Below, one piece after another: positions 29,317-39,853 of a DNA stretch of 64,000 bases. Origin of the DNA: Stenotrophomonas lactitubi (GTDB lineage: Bacteria; Pseudomonadota; Gammaproteobacteria; Xanthomonadales; Xanthomonadaceae). The notes beneath the pieces were generated by a model. The model had not been told where the DNA came from. It worked only from the letters and a program-made list of their open reading frames with translations, and did no database searches. A program made the translations under genes and the position numbers. Within the stretch, counting starts at the first letter, position 1; each line of letters begins with the position of its first letter. Location of the stretch: assembly GCF_002803515.1 (NCBI RefSeq), contig NZ_PHQX01000001.1, positions 248,001 through 312,000 of the forward strand. The letters are read 5' to 3'.

Positions 29317-30051
29317 ATGGGTCATAAAGTTCATCCGATTGGTATCCGCCTCGGCATTTCCAAGGACTGGAACTCCAAGTGGTACGCCAACAAGGCCGAG
29401 TTCGCTGGTTACCTGGCAGCCGACCTGAAAGTGCGCGAAATGCTGCGCAAGAAGCTGGCTCAGGCCGGCATCAGCAAGATCCTGATCGAGCGTCCGGCAA
29501 AGACCGCTCGCGTGACGATCCACACCGCCCGTCCGGGCGTGGTGATCGGCAAGCGCGGTGAGGACATCGAGAAGCTGCGCAAGGAAGTGAGCGAGATGAT
29601 GGGCGTCCCGGCGCACATCAACGTCACCGAAGTGCGCAAGCCCGAGCTGGACGCACAGCTGGTTGCCGAATCGATCGCGCAGCAGCTGGAGCGTCGCATC
29701 ATGTTCCGCCGTGCAATGAAGCGCTCGGTCGGCAACGCGATGCGCCTGGGTGCCCTGGGCATCAAGGTCAACGTCGGTGGCCGCCTCAACGGTGCAGAAA
29801 TCGCCCGTTCGGAGTGGTACCGCGAAGGCCGCGTGCCGCTGCACACGCTGCGTGCCGACATCGACTATGGCTTCGCTGAAGCCAAGACGACCTACGGCAT
29901 CATCGGCATCAAGGTCTGGATCTACAAGGGCGAGGTCTTCGATTTCTCCCAGGTTGGCCAGGAAAAGCAGGACGACACCCCGTCGCGCAACGATCGTCAT
30001 GATCGCGGCGACCGCGGTGACCGTCAGCGCCCGGCTCGTGAAGCGAGGTAA
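29317..30051 (+). CDS. rpsC: 30S ribosomal protein S3
   Basis: The 244-aa protein has a KH domain with [15 protein letters not shown] and guards mRNA entry. It is about ten residues longer than E. coli S3 because of a charged C-terminal tail rich in Asp-Arg ([16 protein letters not shown]). Confidence 0.98.
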   Translation: MGHKVHPIGIRLGISKDWNSKWYANKAEFAGYLAADLKVREMLRKKLAQAGISKILIERPAKTARVTIHTARPGVVIGKRGEDIEKLRKEVSEMMGVPAHINVTEVRKPELDAQLVAESIAQQLERRIMFRRAMKRSVGNAMRLGALGIKVNVGGRLNGAEIARSEWYREGRVPLHTLRADIDYGFAEAKTTYGIIGIKVWIYKGEVFDFSQVGQEKQDDTPSRNDRHDRGDRGDRQRPAREAR

Positions 30052-30056
30052 CGACA

Positions 30057-30470
30057 ATGTTGCAACCCAAGCGAACCAAGTACCGCAAGGTGCACAAGGG
30101 CCGTAACGAAGGCCTCAGCTGGAGCGCAAACGCTGTCAGCTTTGGCGAGTACGGCCTGAAGGCAACCGCCCACGGTCAGCTGACCGCGCGTCAGATCGAA
30201 GCGGCTCGCCGCTCGATCAGCCGCTACGTGAAGCGCGGCGGCAAGATGTGGATCCGAGTGTTCCCCGACAAGCCCATCACCAAGAAGCCCATCGAAGTTC
30301 GAATGGGTTCGGGTAAGGGCAACGTGGAATACTGGGTGGCCCAGATCCAGCCCGGCCGCATGATCTATGAAATCGAGGGTGTTACCGAGGAAGTGGCACG
30401 CGAGGCGTTCCGCCTGGCCGCTGCCAAGCTCTCGGTCACCACCACTTTCGTGACCCGGACGGTGCGCTGA
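30057..30470 (+). CDS. rplP: 50S ribosomal protein L16
   Basis: The 137-aa A-site protein starts [17 protein letters not shown]. The conserved [10 protein letters not shown] segment, with the arginine hydroxylated in E. coli (RMYE region), is present. Its TGA overlaps the rpmC start by one base. Confidence 0.98.
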   Translation: MLQPKRTKYRKVHKGRNEGLSWSANAVSFGEYGLKATAHGQLTARQIEAARRSISRYVKRGGKMWIRVFPDKPITKKPIEVRMGSGKGNVEYWVAQIQPGRMIYEIEGVTEEVAREAFRLAAAKLSVTTTFVTRTVR

Positions 30471-30655
30471 TGGATATCAAAACTCTCCGTGAAAAGTCGG
30501 CTGACGACCTCAAGGCCCACCTGATCGACCTGCGTAAGGAACAGTTCTCTGTCCGTATGCAGCAGGTCACCGGCCAGCTGCCGAAGACACACGACATCCG
30601 CCGGGTGCGTCGCGAAATTGCTCGCGTCAAGACCCTGCTCGGCAGCACGAAGTAA
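30470..30655 (+). CDS. rpmC: 50S ribosomal protein L29
   Basis: The 61-aa helical hairpin protein ([20 protein letters not shown]) sits at the tunnel exit beside L23. The start ATG shares its A with the rplP stop (TGATGG), implying translational coupling. Confidence 0.97.
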
Positions 30656-30666
30656 GGATGGCCGCT

Positions 30667-30936
30667 ATGAGCGACAATACTGAAAACAAAGCGCTGCGCA
30701 CGGTCGAAGGCCGTGTCGTCAGCAACAAGATGGACAAGACGGTTACCGTCCTGGTCGAGCGTCAGGTCAAGCACGCACTGTACGGCAAGTACATCAAGCG
30801 CTCGACGAAACTGCACGCCCACGATGCCGACAACGCCTGCAAGGAAGGCGATGTCGTCCGCGTGACCGAGATTGCTCCGATGTCCAAGACCAAGAACTGG
30901 CGCGTGGTGGAAGTCATCACGCGTGCGGCTGAATAA
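30667..30936 (+). CDS. rpsQ: 30S ribosomal protein S17
   Basis: The 89-aa primary binder of 16S rRNA contains [24 protein letters not shown] 30667 is preferred over ATG 30658 because AAGGA immediately precedes the latter and would leave it no spacing, but is 8 nt from 30667. Confidence 0.94.
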
Positions 30937-30948
30937 GGAGTCTGAATC

Positions 30949-31317
30949 ATGATCCAGATGCAGAGCTACCTTGACGTCGCCGACAATTCTGGTGCCAAGC
31001 GAGTGATGTGCTTCAAGGTGCTGGGTGGTTCCAAGCGCCGTTACGCCGGCATCGGCGACATCATCAAGGTCACCGTGAAGGATGCGATTCCGCGCGGCAA
31101 GGTCAAGAAGGGTGAAGTGTATGACGCTGTCGTGGTGCGTACCCGCAAGGGTGTGCGTCGCGCCGACGGCTCGCTGATCCGCTTCGACGGCAACGCTGCC
31201 GTTCTGCTTAACAACAAGCAGGAGCCGATCGGGACCCGTATCTTCGGGCCGGTGACTCGTGAACTTCGTTCGGAGAAGTTCATGAAGATCGTCTCGCTCG
31301 CTCCCGAAGTGCTGTGA
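30949..31317 (+). CDS. rplN: 50S ribosomal protein L14
   Basis: The 122-aa protein ([21 protein letters not shown]) forms bridge B8 and binds silencing factor RsfS. It is first in the spc set of genes, directly following rpsQ; no separate promoter is seen in the 12-bp gap. Confidence 0.98.
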   Translation: MIQMQSYLDVADNSGAKRVMCFKVLGGSKRRYAGIGDIIKVTVKDAIPRGKVKKGEVYDAVVVRTRKGVRRADGSLIRFDGNAAVLLNNKQEPIGTRIFGPVTRELRSEKFMKIVSLAPEVL

Positions 31318-31333
31318 GCGACAGGAGATAATC

Positions 31334-31651
31334 ATGGCTAACCGTATCAAGAAGGGCGACCAGGTTGTCGTCAACGCTGGCAAGGACAAGGGTAAGCAGG
31401 GCGAAGTCGTCCGCGTCGATGGCGACCGTCTGGTCGTTGCCAACGTGAACATCGTCAAGCGCCACACCAAGCCGAACCCGCAGGCAGGTGTTGCCGGCGG
31501 CGTGGTCGAGCGTGAAGCGTCGATCCATATCTCCAACGTGAATGTGCTGAACCCGGCTTCGGGCAAGGGCGAGCGCGTTGGCTTCAAGGTGCTGGAGGAT
31601 GGACGCAAACTGCGTGTGTTCCGCTCCAGCGGTGAGGCGCTCGACGCCTGA
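31334..31651 (+). CDS. rplX: 50S ribosomal protein L24
   Basis: The 105-aa assembly initiator has a KOW motif near the N-terminus ([22 protein letters not shown]). Confidence 0.97.
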   Translation: MANRIKKGDQVVVNAGKDKGKQGEVVRVDGDRLVVANVNIVKRHTKPNPQAGVAGGVVEREASIHISNVNVLNPASGKGERVGFKVLEDGRKLRVFRSSGEALDA

Positions 31652-31662
31652 GGAATGAGAAG

Positions 31663-32205
31663 ATGACTTCCCGTCTCGAAAAGTTTTACAAGGAAGAAGT
31701 GGTTCCGGCGCTGATGAAGCAGTTCGGTTACACCAATTCCATGCAGGTGCCGAAGCTGGTCAAAGTCACCCTGAACATGGGTGTCGGCGAAGCGGCCACC
31801 AACAAGAAGATCCTGGAAAACGCCGTTGGCGACATGACCAAGATCTCGGGCCAGAAGCCGATCGTCACCAAGTCGCGTATCTCGGTGGCATCGTTCAAGA
31901 TCCGTGATGGTTGGCCGATCGGCTGCAAGACCACGCTGCGTCGCCACAAGATGTACGAGTTCCTGGACCGCCTGATCAACATCTCGCTGCCGCGCGTGCG
32001 CGACTTCCGTGGTGTTTCCGGTCGTTCCTTCGACGGTCGCGGCAACTTCAACATGGGTGTGAAGGAACAGATCATCTTCCCGGAAATCGACTTCGACGCT
32101 GTCGACGCGATCCGCGGTATGGATATCGCCATCACCACCACTGCGAAGACCGACGCGGAAGCGAAGGCGCTGCTGGCAGCGTTCAAGTTCCCGTTCCGTA
32201 ACTGA
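31663..32205 (+). CDS. rplE: 50S ribosomal protein L5
   Basis: The 180-aa 5S rRNA-binding protein includes [18 protein letters not shown] and the loop [18 protein letters not shown]. It lies between rplX and rpsN in the standard spc order. Confidence 0.98.
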   Translation: MTSRLEKFYKEEVVPALMKQFGYTNSMQVPKLVKVTLNMGVGEAATNKKILENAVGDMTKISGQKPIVTKSRISVASFKIRDGWPIGCKTTLRRHKMYEFLDRLINISLPRVRDFRGVSGRSFDGRGNFNMGVKEQIIFPEIDFDAVDAIRGMDIAITTTAKTDAEAKALLAAFKFPFRN

Positions 32206-32223
32206 TTCGTCGAGGAAACCGAA

Positions 32224-32529
32224 ATGGCAAAGACCTCCATGGTCAACCGCGACATCAAGCGGAAGAAGCTGGCTGAAAAGTTCGCTGTCAAGCGTGCTGC
32301 TCTGAAGAAGATCGTGTCCTCCCCGGACGCGAGCTACGAAGAGAAGATCGAGGCCTCCACCAAGTTGTCGAAGCTGCCGCGCGATTCGTCGCCGAGCCGC
32401 CACCGCAACCGTTGCGAACTGTCTGGCCGCCCGCGTGGCGTGTACAGCAAGTTCGGCCTGGGTCGCAACAAGCTGCGCGAAGCCACCATGCGTGGCGACG
32501 TTCCGGGCCTGCGCAAGGCCAGCTGGTAA
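32224..32529 (+). CDS. rpsN: 30S ribosomal protein S14 (zinc-free long form)
   Basis: The 101-aa protein is the long C-minus form: [19 protein letters not shown] keeps only one cysteine, so it lacks the zinc-binding CXXC pairs. Ending [10 protein letters not shown] is canonical. A 232-bp gap with an intrinsic terminator follows. Confidence 0.97.
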   Translation: MAKTSMVNRDIKRKKLAEKFAVKRAALKKIVSSPDASYEEKIEASTKLSKLPRDSSPSRHRNRCELSGRPRGVYSKFGLGRNKLREATMRGDVPGLRKASW

Positions 32530-32617
32530 TTCCAGCCGGTCCTGCCAGCGAGGGCGCCTTCGGGAGCCCTCGCAGCCGGGGAGGGGGAGTGTTCAGCTTT
32601 CCCTCTGCAAAAAACCG

Positions 32618-32645
32618 AAGAGCCCGACGCAAGTCGGGCTCTTTT
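32618..32645 (+). terminator. Intrinsic terminator inside the spc cluster
   Basis: AAGAGCCCGAC and GTCGGGCTCTT form a perfect 11-bp stem with a GCAA tetraloop, followed by two further T residues; an A-run precedes it, so it could work in both directions. It separates rpsN from rpsH. A TATACT (32650-32655) lies just downstream, but no recognisable -35 sits 15-19 bp before it. Confidence 0.7.
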
Positions 32646-32761
32646 GGCGTATACTCCCGCGTCTTGCTCTGCGCAACGCGTAGGGGGAGGGGGCCTGGCC
32701 CGTTTCCAGGAGACAACAGATTTTCGCGAAAGCGGATATCGGTGCACTCAAAGGTACTCAT

Positions 32762-33160
32762 ATGAGCATGACTGATCCCATCGCCGACCTGCTGGTCCGC
32801 ATCAAGAATGCGGCAGCGGTTGGCAAGCAGACGGTGAAAGCCCCGTCGTCCAAGATCAAGGTTGCGATCGCCCAGGTCCTGAAGGACGAGGGTTACATCG
32901 CCGACCTGCGCGTGACCGCGCTCGAGAACAACAAGTCCGAGCTGGAAATCGTGCTGAAGTATTTCGAAGGCAAGCCGGTCATCGCGACCCTGAAGCGCTT
33001 CTCGCGTTCGGGCCTGCGCCAGTACCGCGGCAAGAGCGAACTGCCGAAGGTCATGAACGGCCTGGGCATTTCCATCATTTCCACTTCCAAGGGCATCATG
33101 ACTGATGCGCAGGCGCGCCAGTTGGGCGTCGGCGGCGAAGTCCTGTGCTTCGTGGCCTAA
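32762..33160 (+). CDS. rpsH: 30S ribosomal protein S8
   Basis: The 132-aa protein binds 16S helix 21 and, in E. coli, represses the spc operon at the rplE region. It starts [17 protein letters not shown] and ends with the conserved [20 protein letters not shown]. It is the first gene after the internal terminator. Confidence 0.98.
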   Translation: MSMTDPIADLLVRIKNAAAVGKQTVKAPSSKIKVAIAQVLKDEGYIADLRVTALENNKSELEIVLKYFEGKPVIATLKRFSRSGLRQYRGKSELPKVMNGLGISIISTSKGIMTDAQARQLGVGGEVLCFVA

Positions 33161-33177
33161 GGCGAAAGGAGTAGACC

Positions 33178-33702
33178 ATGTCCCGTGTAGCCAAGAAGCC
33201 GATCGACCTGGGTAAGGTTGAACTGAACGTCCAGAACGACAACGTCATCGCCAAGGGCCCGAAGGGCACCCTGTCGCTGGCCAAGCCGGCTGGTATCAAC
33301 ATCAATGTCGAAAACGGCGTTGCCACCCTGAGCACCGACAACGTGGACCTGATCCCGCTGACCGGTACCGTCCGCGCCATCCTGTCCAACATGGTCAAGG
33401 GTGTTTCCGAAGGCTTCGAGCGCAAGCTTGAGCTGGTCGGCGTGGGTTACCGTGCTGCGATGCAGGGCAAGGACCTCAGCCTGTCGCTGGGCTACTCGCA
33501 CCCGATCGTGTTCGTGGCGCCGGAAGGCATCACCATCACCACCCCGACCCAGACTGAAATCCTGGTGCAGGGCGCTGACAAGCAGGCCGTCGGTGAAGCT
33601 GCCGCCAAGATCCGTGCGTTCCGCAAGCCGGAACCGTACAAGGGCAAGGGCGTGAAGTACTCCGACGAAGTCATCATCCGTAAGGAAGCCAAGAAGGCGT
33701 AA
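33178..33702 (+). CDS. rplF: 50S ribosomal protein L6
   Basis: The 174-aa protein near the sarcin-ricin loop has the signature [23 protein letters not shown] precedes the ATG. A hairpin CCGCACAT/ATGTGCGG (33724-33741) lies in the gap before rplR. Confidence 0.98.
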   Translation: MSRVAKKPIDLGKVELNVQNDNVIAKGPKGTLSLAKPAGININVENGVATLSTDNVDLIPLTGTVRAILSNMVKGVSEGFERKLELVGVGYRAAMQGKDLSLSLGYSHPIVFVAPEGITITTPTQTEILVQGADKQAVGEAAAKIRAFRKPEPYKGKGVKYSDEVIIRKEAKKA

Positions 33703-33788
33703 GCGCGAGTCCCTCGCAAGAGCCCGCACATCCATGTGCGGACTTTCCAGGGAAAAGCCCAACCTTCAGCTTTCAAGGAAAAAACATC

Positions 33789-34142
33789 ATGAACAAGAAC
33801 ATCGCCCGCCTGCGTCGCGCCAAGTCGACCCGTGCCCACATCCGTGTGCTCGGTGTTGCCCGCCTGTCGGTGCTGCGCACCGGCCAGCACCTGTACGCAC
33901 AGGTCTTCACCGCTGACGGCTCGAAGGTGCTGGCTGCTGCCAACACCACCCAGGCCGACATCAAGGAAGGCCTGAAGAACGGCAAGAACGCCGATGCCGC
34001 CGCCAAGGTTGGCCGCATCGTCGCTGAGCGCGCCAAGGCCGCCGGCGTCGAGAAGGTTGCCTTCGATCGTTCGGGTTACCGTTACCACGGCCGCATCAAG
34101 GCCCTGGCTGACGCTGCCCGCGAAGCCGGCCTGCAGTTCTAA
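33789..34142 (+). CDS. rplR: 50S ribosomal protein L18
   Basis: The 117-aa 5S rRNA-binding protein includes [29 protein letters not shown] precedes ATG 33789. The 161-bp gap to rpsE contains GC-rich hairpins (e.g. GGGGAC/GTCCCC near 34154) without T-runs. Confidence 0.98.
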   Translation: MNKNIARLRRAKSTRAHIRVLGVARLSVLRTGQHLYAQVFTADGSKVLAAANTTQADIKEGLKNGKNADAAAKVGRIVAERAKAAGVEKVAFDRSGYRYHGRIKALADAAREAGLQF

Positions 34143-34303
34143 GGGATCAGGGCAGGGGACTTCGGTCCCCATGCCCGCCTGCTCGCCAGCCTGAGTGAGG
34201 CTGGGCGGCGCCGCTCTTCTGCAGCGGCCCACCGCAACAACGCACCACTCCACAACCATAAGCGGCCTCGAGCCGTACATAACCCAACAACCAAGGAATA
34301 AAC

Positions 34304-34846
34304 ATGGCAGAAGAACGTCAGCAGCGGGGTCGCGATCGCGACCGTAACCGCGAAGAGAAAGTCGACGACGGCATGATCGAAAAGCTGGTCGCGGTCAACC
34401 GCGTCAGCAAGACCGTCAAGGGTGGCCGTCAGTTCACCTTCACCGCCCTGACTGTTGTCGGCGACGGCGAAGGCAAGGTCGGTTTCGGTTATGGCAAGGC
34501 CCGCGAAGTGCCGGTCGCCATCCAGAAGTCGATGGAGCAGGCTCGCAAGAACCAGGTCACCGTCGATCTGAACAACGGCACCCTGTGGCACACCATCAAG
34601 GATGGTCACGGCGCAGCGCGCGTGTTCATGCAGCCGGCTTCCGAAGGTACCGGCGTCATTGCCGGTGGTGCCATGCGCGCCGTGCTGGAAGCAGTGGGCG
34701 TGAAGAACGTGCTGGCCAAGGCCACCGGTTCGCGCAACCCGATCAACCTGGTGCGTGCCACCGTGAAGGGCCTGACTGCAGCGCAGTCGCCGGCTCGTAT
34801 CGCGGCCAAGCGCGGCAAGAAGGTGGAGGATCTCAACCATGGCTAA
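34304..34846 (+). CDS. rpsE: 30S ribosomal protein S5
   Basis: The 180-aa fidelity protein has the double-stranded-RNA-binding type N-domain ([20 protein letters not shown]) and [16 protein letters not shown]. The N-terminus is unusually charged ([16 protein letters not shown]). Its stop lies inside rpmD. Confidence 0.98.
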   Translation: MAEERQQRGRDRDRNREEKVDDGMIEKLVAVNRVSKTVKGGRQFTFTALTVVGDGEGKVGFGYGKAREVPVAIQKSMEQARKNQVTVDLNNGTLWHTIKDGHGAARVFMQPASEGTGVIAGGAMRAVLEAVGVKNVLAKATGSRNPINLVRATVKGLTAAQSPARIAAKRGKKVEDLNHG

Positions 34847-35030
34847 TGAAACCACCAAGACCGTCAAGGTCCGTCTGGTTCGCGGCCTGCGTGGTGCCCA
34901 GGCGCGTCATCGCCTGTCGGTGCGTGCGCTGGGTCTGGGCAAGCTGAACGATGTGCGTGAACTGAAGGACAGCCCGCAGGTTCGCGGCCTGATCAACAAG
35001 GTCCACTACCTCGTCAAGGTTGAGGAATAA
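34839..35030 (+). CDS. rpmD: 50S ribosomal protein L30
   Basis: The 63-aa protein carries the family motif [20 protein letters not shown]. It overlaps the rpsE 3' end by 8 bp (ATG inside ...CCATGGCTAA), so coupling is expected. Confidence 0.97.
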   Translation: MANETTKTVKVRLVRGLRGAQARHRLSVRALGLGKLNDVRELKDSPQVRGLINKVHYLVKVEE

Positions 35031-35034
35031 TCCA

Positions 35035-35478
35035 ATGACCATGCATCTGAATGAATTGAGCCCGGCACCGGGCGCCCGCAAGGAACGTACCCGCGTCGGT
35101 CGCGGTATCGGTTCCGGCCTGGGCAAGACCTGCGGCCGCGGCCACAAGGGTTCGTTCGCCCGTAAGGGTGGCGGCAAGATCAAGGCTGGCTTCGAAGGCG
35201 GCCAGACCCCCATGCAGCGTCGTCTGCCGAAGATCGGCTTCCGTTCGCCGATCGCCAAGGACACCGCTGAAGTGCTGCTGTACCAGCTGGACAAGCTGCC
35301 GGCCGGCGAGATCGACTTCGCTGTCCTGCGTGCTGCCAAGCTGGTTCCGAGCACTGCCAAGAAGGCCAAGGTCGTCGTCAAGGGCGAAGTGACCAAGGCG
35401 TTCACCCTGAAGGGTGTTGCTGCCACGGCTGGTGCCAAGGCTGCGATCGAAGCTGCCGGCGGCAGCGTAACGGAGTAA
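35035..35478 (+). CDS. rplO: 50S ribosomal protein L15
   Basis: The 147-aa late-assembly protein has the glycine-rich [23 protein letters not shown] 35035 follows GAGGAA at about 9 nt and gives the usual length; the ATG at 35041 is a possible alternative. Confidence 0.95.
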   Translation: MTMHLNELSPAPGARKERTRVGRGIGSGLGKTCGRGHKGSFARKGGGKIKAGFEGGQTPMQRRLPKIGFRSPIAKDTAEVLLYQLDKLPAGEIDFAVLRAAKLVPSTAKKAKVVVKGEVTKAFTLKGVAATAGAKAAIEAAGGSVTE

Positions 35479-35485
35479 GAGAATC

Positions 35486-36853
35486 ATGGCGCAAGCTGGC
35501 ATCGGTAACCTCGCGGGCGGAATGGGCAAGTTCACTGAACTTCGCCAACGTTTGCTGTTCGTCGTCGGGGCTTTGATCGTCTATCGCATCGGCTGCTACG
35601 TGCCGGTGCCGGGCGTCAATCCCGATGCCATGCTTGCCATGATGCAACAGCAGGGCGGCGGCATCGTGGACATGTTCAACATGTTCTCGGGCGGCGCCCT
35701 GCACCGTTTCAGCATTTTCGCGCTGAACGTGATGCCGTACATCTCGGCATCGATCGTGATGCAGCTGGCTGTGCACATCTTCCCCGCCTTGAAGGCGATG
35801 CAGAAGGAAGGTGAGTCCGGCCGCCGCAAGATCACCCAGTATTCGCGTATCGGCGCCGTGCTGCTCGCAGTGGTGCAGGGCGGTTCGATCGCGCTGGCGC
35901 TGCAGGGCCAGGTGTCGCCGACCGGCGCACCGGTCGTGTACATGCCGGGCATGGGCTTCGTGCTCACTGCCGTGGTCGCACTGACCGCCGGCACCATGTT
36001 CCTGATGTGGGTTGGTGAGCAGGTGACCGAGCGCGGCATCGGCAACGGCGTCTCGCTGATCATCTTCGCCGGTATCGTGGCGGGCCTGCCGGGTGCGGTC
36101 ATCCACACCTTCGACGCCTACCGCGACGGCAACATCCAGTTCATCCAGCTGCTGCTGATCGCCATCGTCGTGCTCGCCTTCACCTTCTTCGTGGTGTTCG
36201 TCGAACGCGGCCAGCGCCGGATCACGGTGAACTACGCGCGCCGCCAGGGCGGTCGCAACGCGTACATGAACCAGACCTCGTTCCTGCCGCTGAAGCTGAA
36301 CATGGCTGGCGTCATCCCGGCGATCTTCGCTTCGAGCCTGCTGGCCTTCCCGGCGACCCTCGCCATGTGGTCCGGCCAGGCTGCCAACCAGAGCACCTTT
36401 GGCCAGACCCTGCAGAAGGTCGCCAATGCCCTGGGTCCGGGCGAGCCGCTGCACATGATCGTGTTCGCTGCGCTGATCACCGGTTTCGCGTTCTTCTATA
36501 CCGCGCTGGTGTTCAACTCGCAGGAAACCGCCGACAACCTGAAGAAGTCGGGCGCGCTGATTCCGGGCATCCGTCCGGGCAAGGCCACCGCCGACTACAT
36601 CGATGGCGTGCTGACCCGACTGACTGCTGCCGGTTCGGCCTACCTGGTGATCGTCTGCCTGCTGCCGGAACTGATGCGCACGCAGTTGAATGCCTCGTTC
36701 TACTTCGGCGGTACTTCGCTGCTGATCGTGGTGGTGGTGGTGATGGACTTCATCGCCCAGGTGCAGGCGCACCTGATGTCCCATCAGTACGAGAGCCTGC
36801 TGAAAAAGGCCAACCTGAAGGGCGGCAACCGCGGTGGTTTTGCTCGCGGCTGA
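35486..36853 (+). CDS. secY: Protein translocase subunit SecY
   Basis: The 455-aa protein has ten predicted membrane helices and forms the inner-membrane translocation channel with SecE and SecG. Recognisable parts are [20 protein letters not shown] (first plug region), [16 protein letters not shown] and the C-terminal [14 protein letters not shown]. It is the last gene of the spc set here; rpmJ does not follow. A promoter for the alpha operon overlaps its stop codon. Confidence 0.98.
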   Translation: MAQAGIGNLAGGMGKFTELRQRLLFVVGALIVYRIGCYVPVPGVNPDAMLAMMQQQGGGIVDMFNMFSGGALHRFSIFALNVMPYISASIVMQLAVHIFPALKAMQKEGESGRRKITQYSRIGAVLLAVVQGGSIALALQGQVSPTGAPVVYMPGMGFVLTAVVALTAGTMFLMWVGEQVTERGIGNGVSLIIFAGIVAGLPGAVIHTFDAYRDGNIQFIQLLLIAIVVLAFTFFVVFVERGQRRITVNYARRQGGRNAYMNQTSFLPLKLNMAGVIPAIFASSLLAFPATLAMWSGQAANQSTFGQTLQKVANALGPGEPLHMIVFAALITGFAFFYTALVFNSQETADNLKKSGALIPGIRPGKATADYIDGVLTRLTAAGSAYLVIVCLLPELMRTQLNASFYFGGTSLLIVVVVVMDFIAQVQAHLMSHQYESLLKKANLKGGNRGGFARG

Positions 36854-36868
36854 TTAGCCTGTTATACT
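36840..36868 (+). promoter_or_regulatory. Alpha operon promoter overlapping the end of secY
   Basis: TTGCTC (36840-36845) and TATACT (36863-36868) are spaced 17 bp. The -35 lies in the last secY codons, and the -10 is just beyond the TGA (36851-36853). Confidence 0.65.
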
Positions 36869-37199
36869 TTCGTCTTCCTGACGTGATGGTCCTCCGCTTC
36901 GCGGACTCTGGCCACACAAACGAAGGGCGGCCCCCGCAGCGGTTCCGGGTGGGGGTGTGATGAGGTGGTCCCGCGCTGGAGTAGCGCGGGCGGCCCGGGA
37001 GGCAACTCCAGGTCCAACCCCATCCGGCGCCGGAGCCTGGGCACACTCCCCGGGCCGGGTTCATGAAACCTCTGGTTTCACGGGCTTCCAAGTAAACCGG
37101 AACCTTGTTAGTATCACTGGTTCACTTTTTTGATCCATCCTGCCGGATCGGCGTGCCTTGAGCGCGCTGTCGGCCATCACTCAGCTGGAGAACCGCGTC
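36869..37199 (+). promoter_or_regulatory. Alpha operon leader, secY-rpsM gap
   Basis: About 330 bp without a gene. Hairpins are CCCGCGCT/AGCGCGGG (36970-36990) and TGAAACC/GGTTTCA with a 3-nt loop (37064-37080), plus GC-rich imperfect repeats between 36925 and 37060. No rpmJ reading frame is present. A long leader here fits S4-controlled alpha operons, but the pseudoknot known from E. coli was not identified. Confidence 0.45.
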
Positions 37200-37556
37200 A
37201 TGGCGCGTATTGCAGGCGTCAACCTGCCAGCCCAGAAGCATGTCTGGGTCGGGTTGCAAAGCATTTACGGCATCGGCCGTACCCGTTCGAAGAAGGTCTG
37301 CGAAGTCGCAGGCGTCACTTCGACCACCAAGATCCGCGATCTGTCGGAGCCGGAAATCGAGCGCCTGCGCGCCGAAGTCGGCAAGTACATCGTGGAAGGC
37401 GATCTGCGCCGTGAAATCGGTATCGCGATCAAGCGCCTGATGGACCTGGGCTGCTACCGCGGCCTGCGTCACCGTCGCGGTCTGCCGCTGCGTGGCCAGC
37501 GCACCCGTACCAACGCCCGCACCCGCAAGGGCCCGCGCAAGGCGATCAGGAAGTAA
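37200..37556 (+). CDS. rpsM: 30S ribosomal protein S13
   Basis: The 118-aa protein ([20 protein letters not shown]) contacts tRNAs and forms intersubunit bridges; the basic tail [18 protein letters not shown] is typical. The upstream in-frame ATG/GTG codons are rejected because the family starts at this Met. Confidence 0.97.
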   Translation: MARIAGVNLPAQKHVWVGLQSIYGIGRTRSKKVCEVAGVTSTTKIRDLSEPEIERLRAEVGKYIVEGDLRREIGIAIKRLMDLGCYRGLRHRRGLPLRGQRTRTNARTRKGPRKAIRK

Positions 37557-37567
37557 GGGACATATAA

Positions 37568-37957
37568 ATGGCTAAGCCTGCTGCTAAGACCAAGAAGAAG
37601 ATCAAGCGCGTCGTCACCGACGGCGTTGCCCACGTCCACGCTTCGTTCAACAACACCATCGTGACCATCACCGACCGTCAGGGCAACGCTCTGTCGTGGG
37701 CGACCTCCGGTGGCGCTGGCTTCCGCGGTTCGCGCAAGTCGACCCCGTTCGCAGCCCAGGTGGCTGCCGAAAAGGCCGGTCGTGCTGCGCTGGACTACGG
37801 CGTGAAGTCGCTGGAAGTCCGCATCAAGGGTCCGGGTCCGGGCCGTGAGTCGGCCGTGCGTTCGTTGAACAACGTCGGCTACAAGATCACCAACATCATC
37901 GACGTGACGCCTATCCCGCACAACGGGTGCCGTCCGCCGAAGAAGCGTCGCGTCTAA
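37568..37957 (+). CDS. rpsK: 30S ribosomal protein S11
   Basis: The 129-aa platform protein contains [20 protein letters not shown] and the conserved ending [18 protein letters not shown]. Confidence 0.98.
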   Translation: MAKPAAKTKKKIKRVVTDGVAHVHASFNNTIVTITDRQGNALSWATSGGAGFRGSRKSTPFAAQVAAEKAGRAALDYGVKSLEVRIKGPGPGRESAVRSLNNVGYKITNIIDVTPIPHNGCRPPKKRRV

Positions 37958-37972
37958 AGGGAGCGATAAGAA

Positions 37973-38602
37973 ATGGCTCGTTATATCGGTCCTACCTGTA
38001 AGCTCGCCCGTCGCGAAGGCGCCGACCTGTCCCTGAAGAGCCCGGCGCGTGCGCTGGACTCCAAGTGCAAGTTGGAGCAGAAGCCCGGCCAGCATGGCGC
38101 CACTGCCCGTAAGGGCAAGCTGTCCGACTACGCTACCCAGCTGCGTGAAAAGCAGAAGGTCAAGCGTATCTACGGTCTGCTGGAGCGTCAGTTCCGCAAC
38201 TACTACAAGAAGGCCTCGACCAAGAAGGGCAACACCGGCGAGAACCTCCTGCAGCTGCTGGAAACCCGCCTGGACAACGTTGTCTACCGCATGGGCTTCG
38301 CCGTGACCCGTCCGGCTGCCCGTCAGCTGGTGTCGCACCGCGGCGTCACCGTGAATGGCAAGTCGGTCAACCTGGCCTCGTACCAGGTCAAGGCTGGCGA
38401 CGCCATCGCCCTGTCTGAGAAGGCTGCCAAGCAGCTGCGCGTCCAGGAAGCCCTGACCGTCGCCGCCCAGCATGACCTGAGCCCGTCGTGGGTTGAAGTG
38501 GATTCCGGCAAGTTCTCCGGCATCTTCAAGGCTGTTCCGGATCGTTCGGATCTGCCTGCAGACATCAACGAAGCGCTGATCGTCGAGCTGTATTCGAAGT
38601 AA
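37973..38602 (+). CDS. rpsD: 30S ribosomal protein S4
   Basis: The 209-aa primary binder and alpha-operon regulator (by analogy) starts [16 protein letters not shown]. It has an S4 RNA-binding domain with [20 protein letters not shown] and the zinc-free N-terminus of proteobacterial S4. Confidence 0.98.
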   Translation: MARYIGPTCKLARREGADLSLKSPARALDSKCKLEQKPGQHGATARKGKLSDYATQLREKQKVKRIYGLLERQFRNYYKKASTKKGNTGENLLQLLETRLDNVVYRMGFAVTRPAARQLVSHRGVTVNGKSVNLASYQVKAGDAIALSEKAAKQLRVQEALTVAAQHDLSPSWVEVDSGKFSGIFKAVPDRSDLPADINEALIVELYSK

Positions 38603-38616
38603 TTCACATTGGAGAG

Positions 38617-38636
38617 CCCCCGGCGACGGCCGGGGG
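38617..38636 (+). promoter_or_regulatory. rpoA leader hairpin
   Basis: CCCCCGGC and GCCGGGGG pair perfectly (8 bp, GACG loop) between rpsD and rpoA, ending 21 bp before the rpoA start. No T-run follows, so it more likely modulates processing or translation than terminates. Confidence 0.5.
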
Positions 38637-38657
38637 TTCACTAGGAGAACCCGCAAC

Positions 38658-39656
38658 ATGACGGTTACCGCCAACCAGGTTCTGCGTCCTCGCGGTCCGC
38701 AGATCGAACGCATTACCGACACCCGTGCAAAGGTCGTTATCGAACCTTTGGAGCGGGGTTACGGGCATACGCTGGGTAATGCCCTGCGTCGCGTGCTGCT
38801 GTCGTCCATCCCGGGCTTCGCCATCACGGAAGTCGAAATCGACGGCGTGTTGCACGAGTACACCACGGTCGAAGGTCTGCAGGAGGACGTGCTGGAAGTC
38901 CTGCTGAACCTGAAGGACGTGGCCATCCGTATGCACTCTGGCGACAACGCGACTCTGTCCCTGTCCAAGCAGGGTCCGGGCGTTGTCACCGCTGCCGACA
39001 TCAAGGTCGACCACAATGTGGAGATCTTGAACGGCGACCACGTGATCTGCCACCTGACCAAGGACACGGCAGTGAACATGCGTCTGAAGATCGAGCGTGG
39101 TTTCGGCTATCAGCCGGCTGCTGCGCGTCGTCGTCCGGACGAAGAAACCCGTGCCATCGGCCGTCTGGTCCTGGATGCCTCGTTCTCGCCGGTCCGCCGT
39201 GTCGCCTATGCCGTGGAAGCGGCTCGTGTCGAACAGCGCACCGACCTGGACAAGCTGGTCATCGATATCGAGACCAACGGCACCATCGACGCCGAAGAAG
39301 CAGTGCGTACCGCTGCCGACATCCTCAGCGATCAGCTGTCGGTGTTCGGTGACTTCACCCACCGCGACCGCGGTGCAGCGAAGCCGGCCAACAACGGCGT
39401 GGATCCGGTGCTGCTGCGCCCGATCGACGATCTGGAGCTGACCGTGCGTTCGGCCAACTGCCTGAAGGCCGAGAGCATCTACTACATCGGCGATCTGATC
39501 CAGAAGACCGAAGTCGAGCTGCTGAAGACCCCGAACCTGGGTAAGAAGTCGCTCACCGAGATCAAGGAAGTGCTGGCCCAGCGTGGCCTGTCGCTCGGCA
39601 TGAAGCTGGAGAACTGGCCGCCGGCCGGCGTCGCCAGCCACGGCATGCTGGGCTGA
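38658..39656 (+). CDS. rpoA: DNA-directed RNA polymerase alpha subunit
   Basis: The 332-aa subunit has the N-terminal assembly domain ([21 protein letters not shown]) and the C-terminal domain that contacts UP elements and activators ([36 protein letters not shown]). AGGAG precedes the ATG. Confidence 0.99.
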   Translation: MTVTANQVLRPRGPQIERITDTRAKVVIEPLERGYGHTLGNALRRVLLSSIPGFAITEVEIDGVLHEYTTVEGLQEDVLEVLLNLKDVAIRMHSGDNATLSLSKQGPGVVTAADIKVDHNVEILNGDHVICHLTKDTAVNMRLKIERGFGYQPAAARRRPDEETRAIGRLVLDASFSPVRRVAYAVEAARVEQRTDLDKLVIDIETNGTIDAEEAVRTAADILSDQLSVFGDFTHRDRGAAKPANNGVDPVLLRPIDDLELTVRSANCLKAESIYYIGDLIQKTEVELLKTPNLGKKSLTEIKEVLAQRGLSLGMKLENWPPAGVASHGMLG

Positions 39657-39680
39657 TACAGCCTTTCTGCAAGACTGCAT

Positions 39681-39704
39681 GGCCCCGTCGGCAACGACGG
39701 GGCC
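39681..39704 (+). other. rpoA-rplQ intergenic hairpin
   Basis: GGCCCCGTCG and CGACGGGGCC form a perfect 10-bp stem around GCAA, 24 bp after the rpoA stop. The sequence after it (ATTGCACC) has no T-run. The 197-bp gap is otherwise featureless. Confidence 0.55.
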
Positions 39705-39853
39705 ATTGCACCAAGGCAATACCGCCACGACGAACGAAGGTTCGCGGGCAGGTCGTCCAGGACGGATGGCCAGGACCAACCGCAGTCCGAGCAGCAGCGC
39801 CAGGAAGGCGACAACGATCCGCAAAGCCACATCATTAACCAAGGAATATCATC

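Noticed and set aside
32650..32655. TATACT after the spc-internal terminator as a promoter for rpsH
   Set aside because: No -35-like hexamer lies 15-19 bp upstream; that position falls in the terminator stem. Not listed as a promoter.
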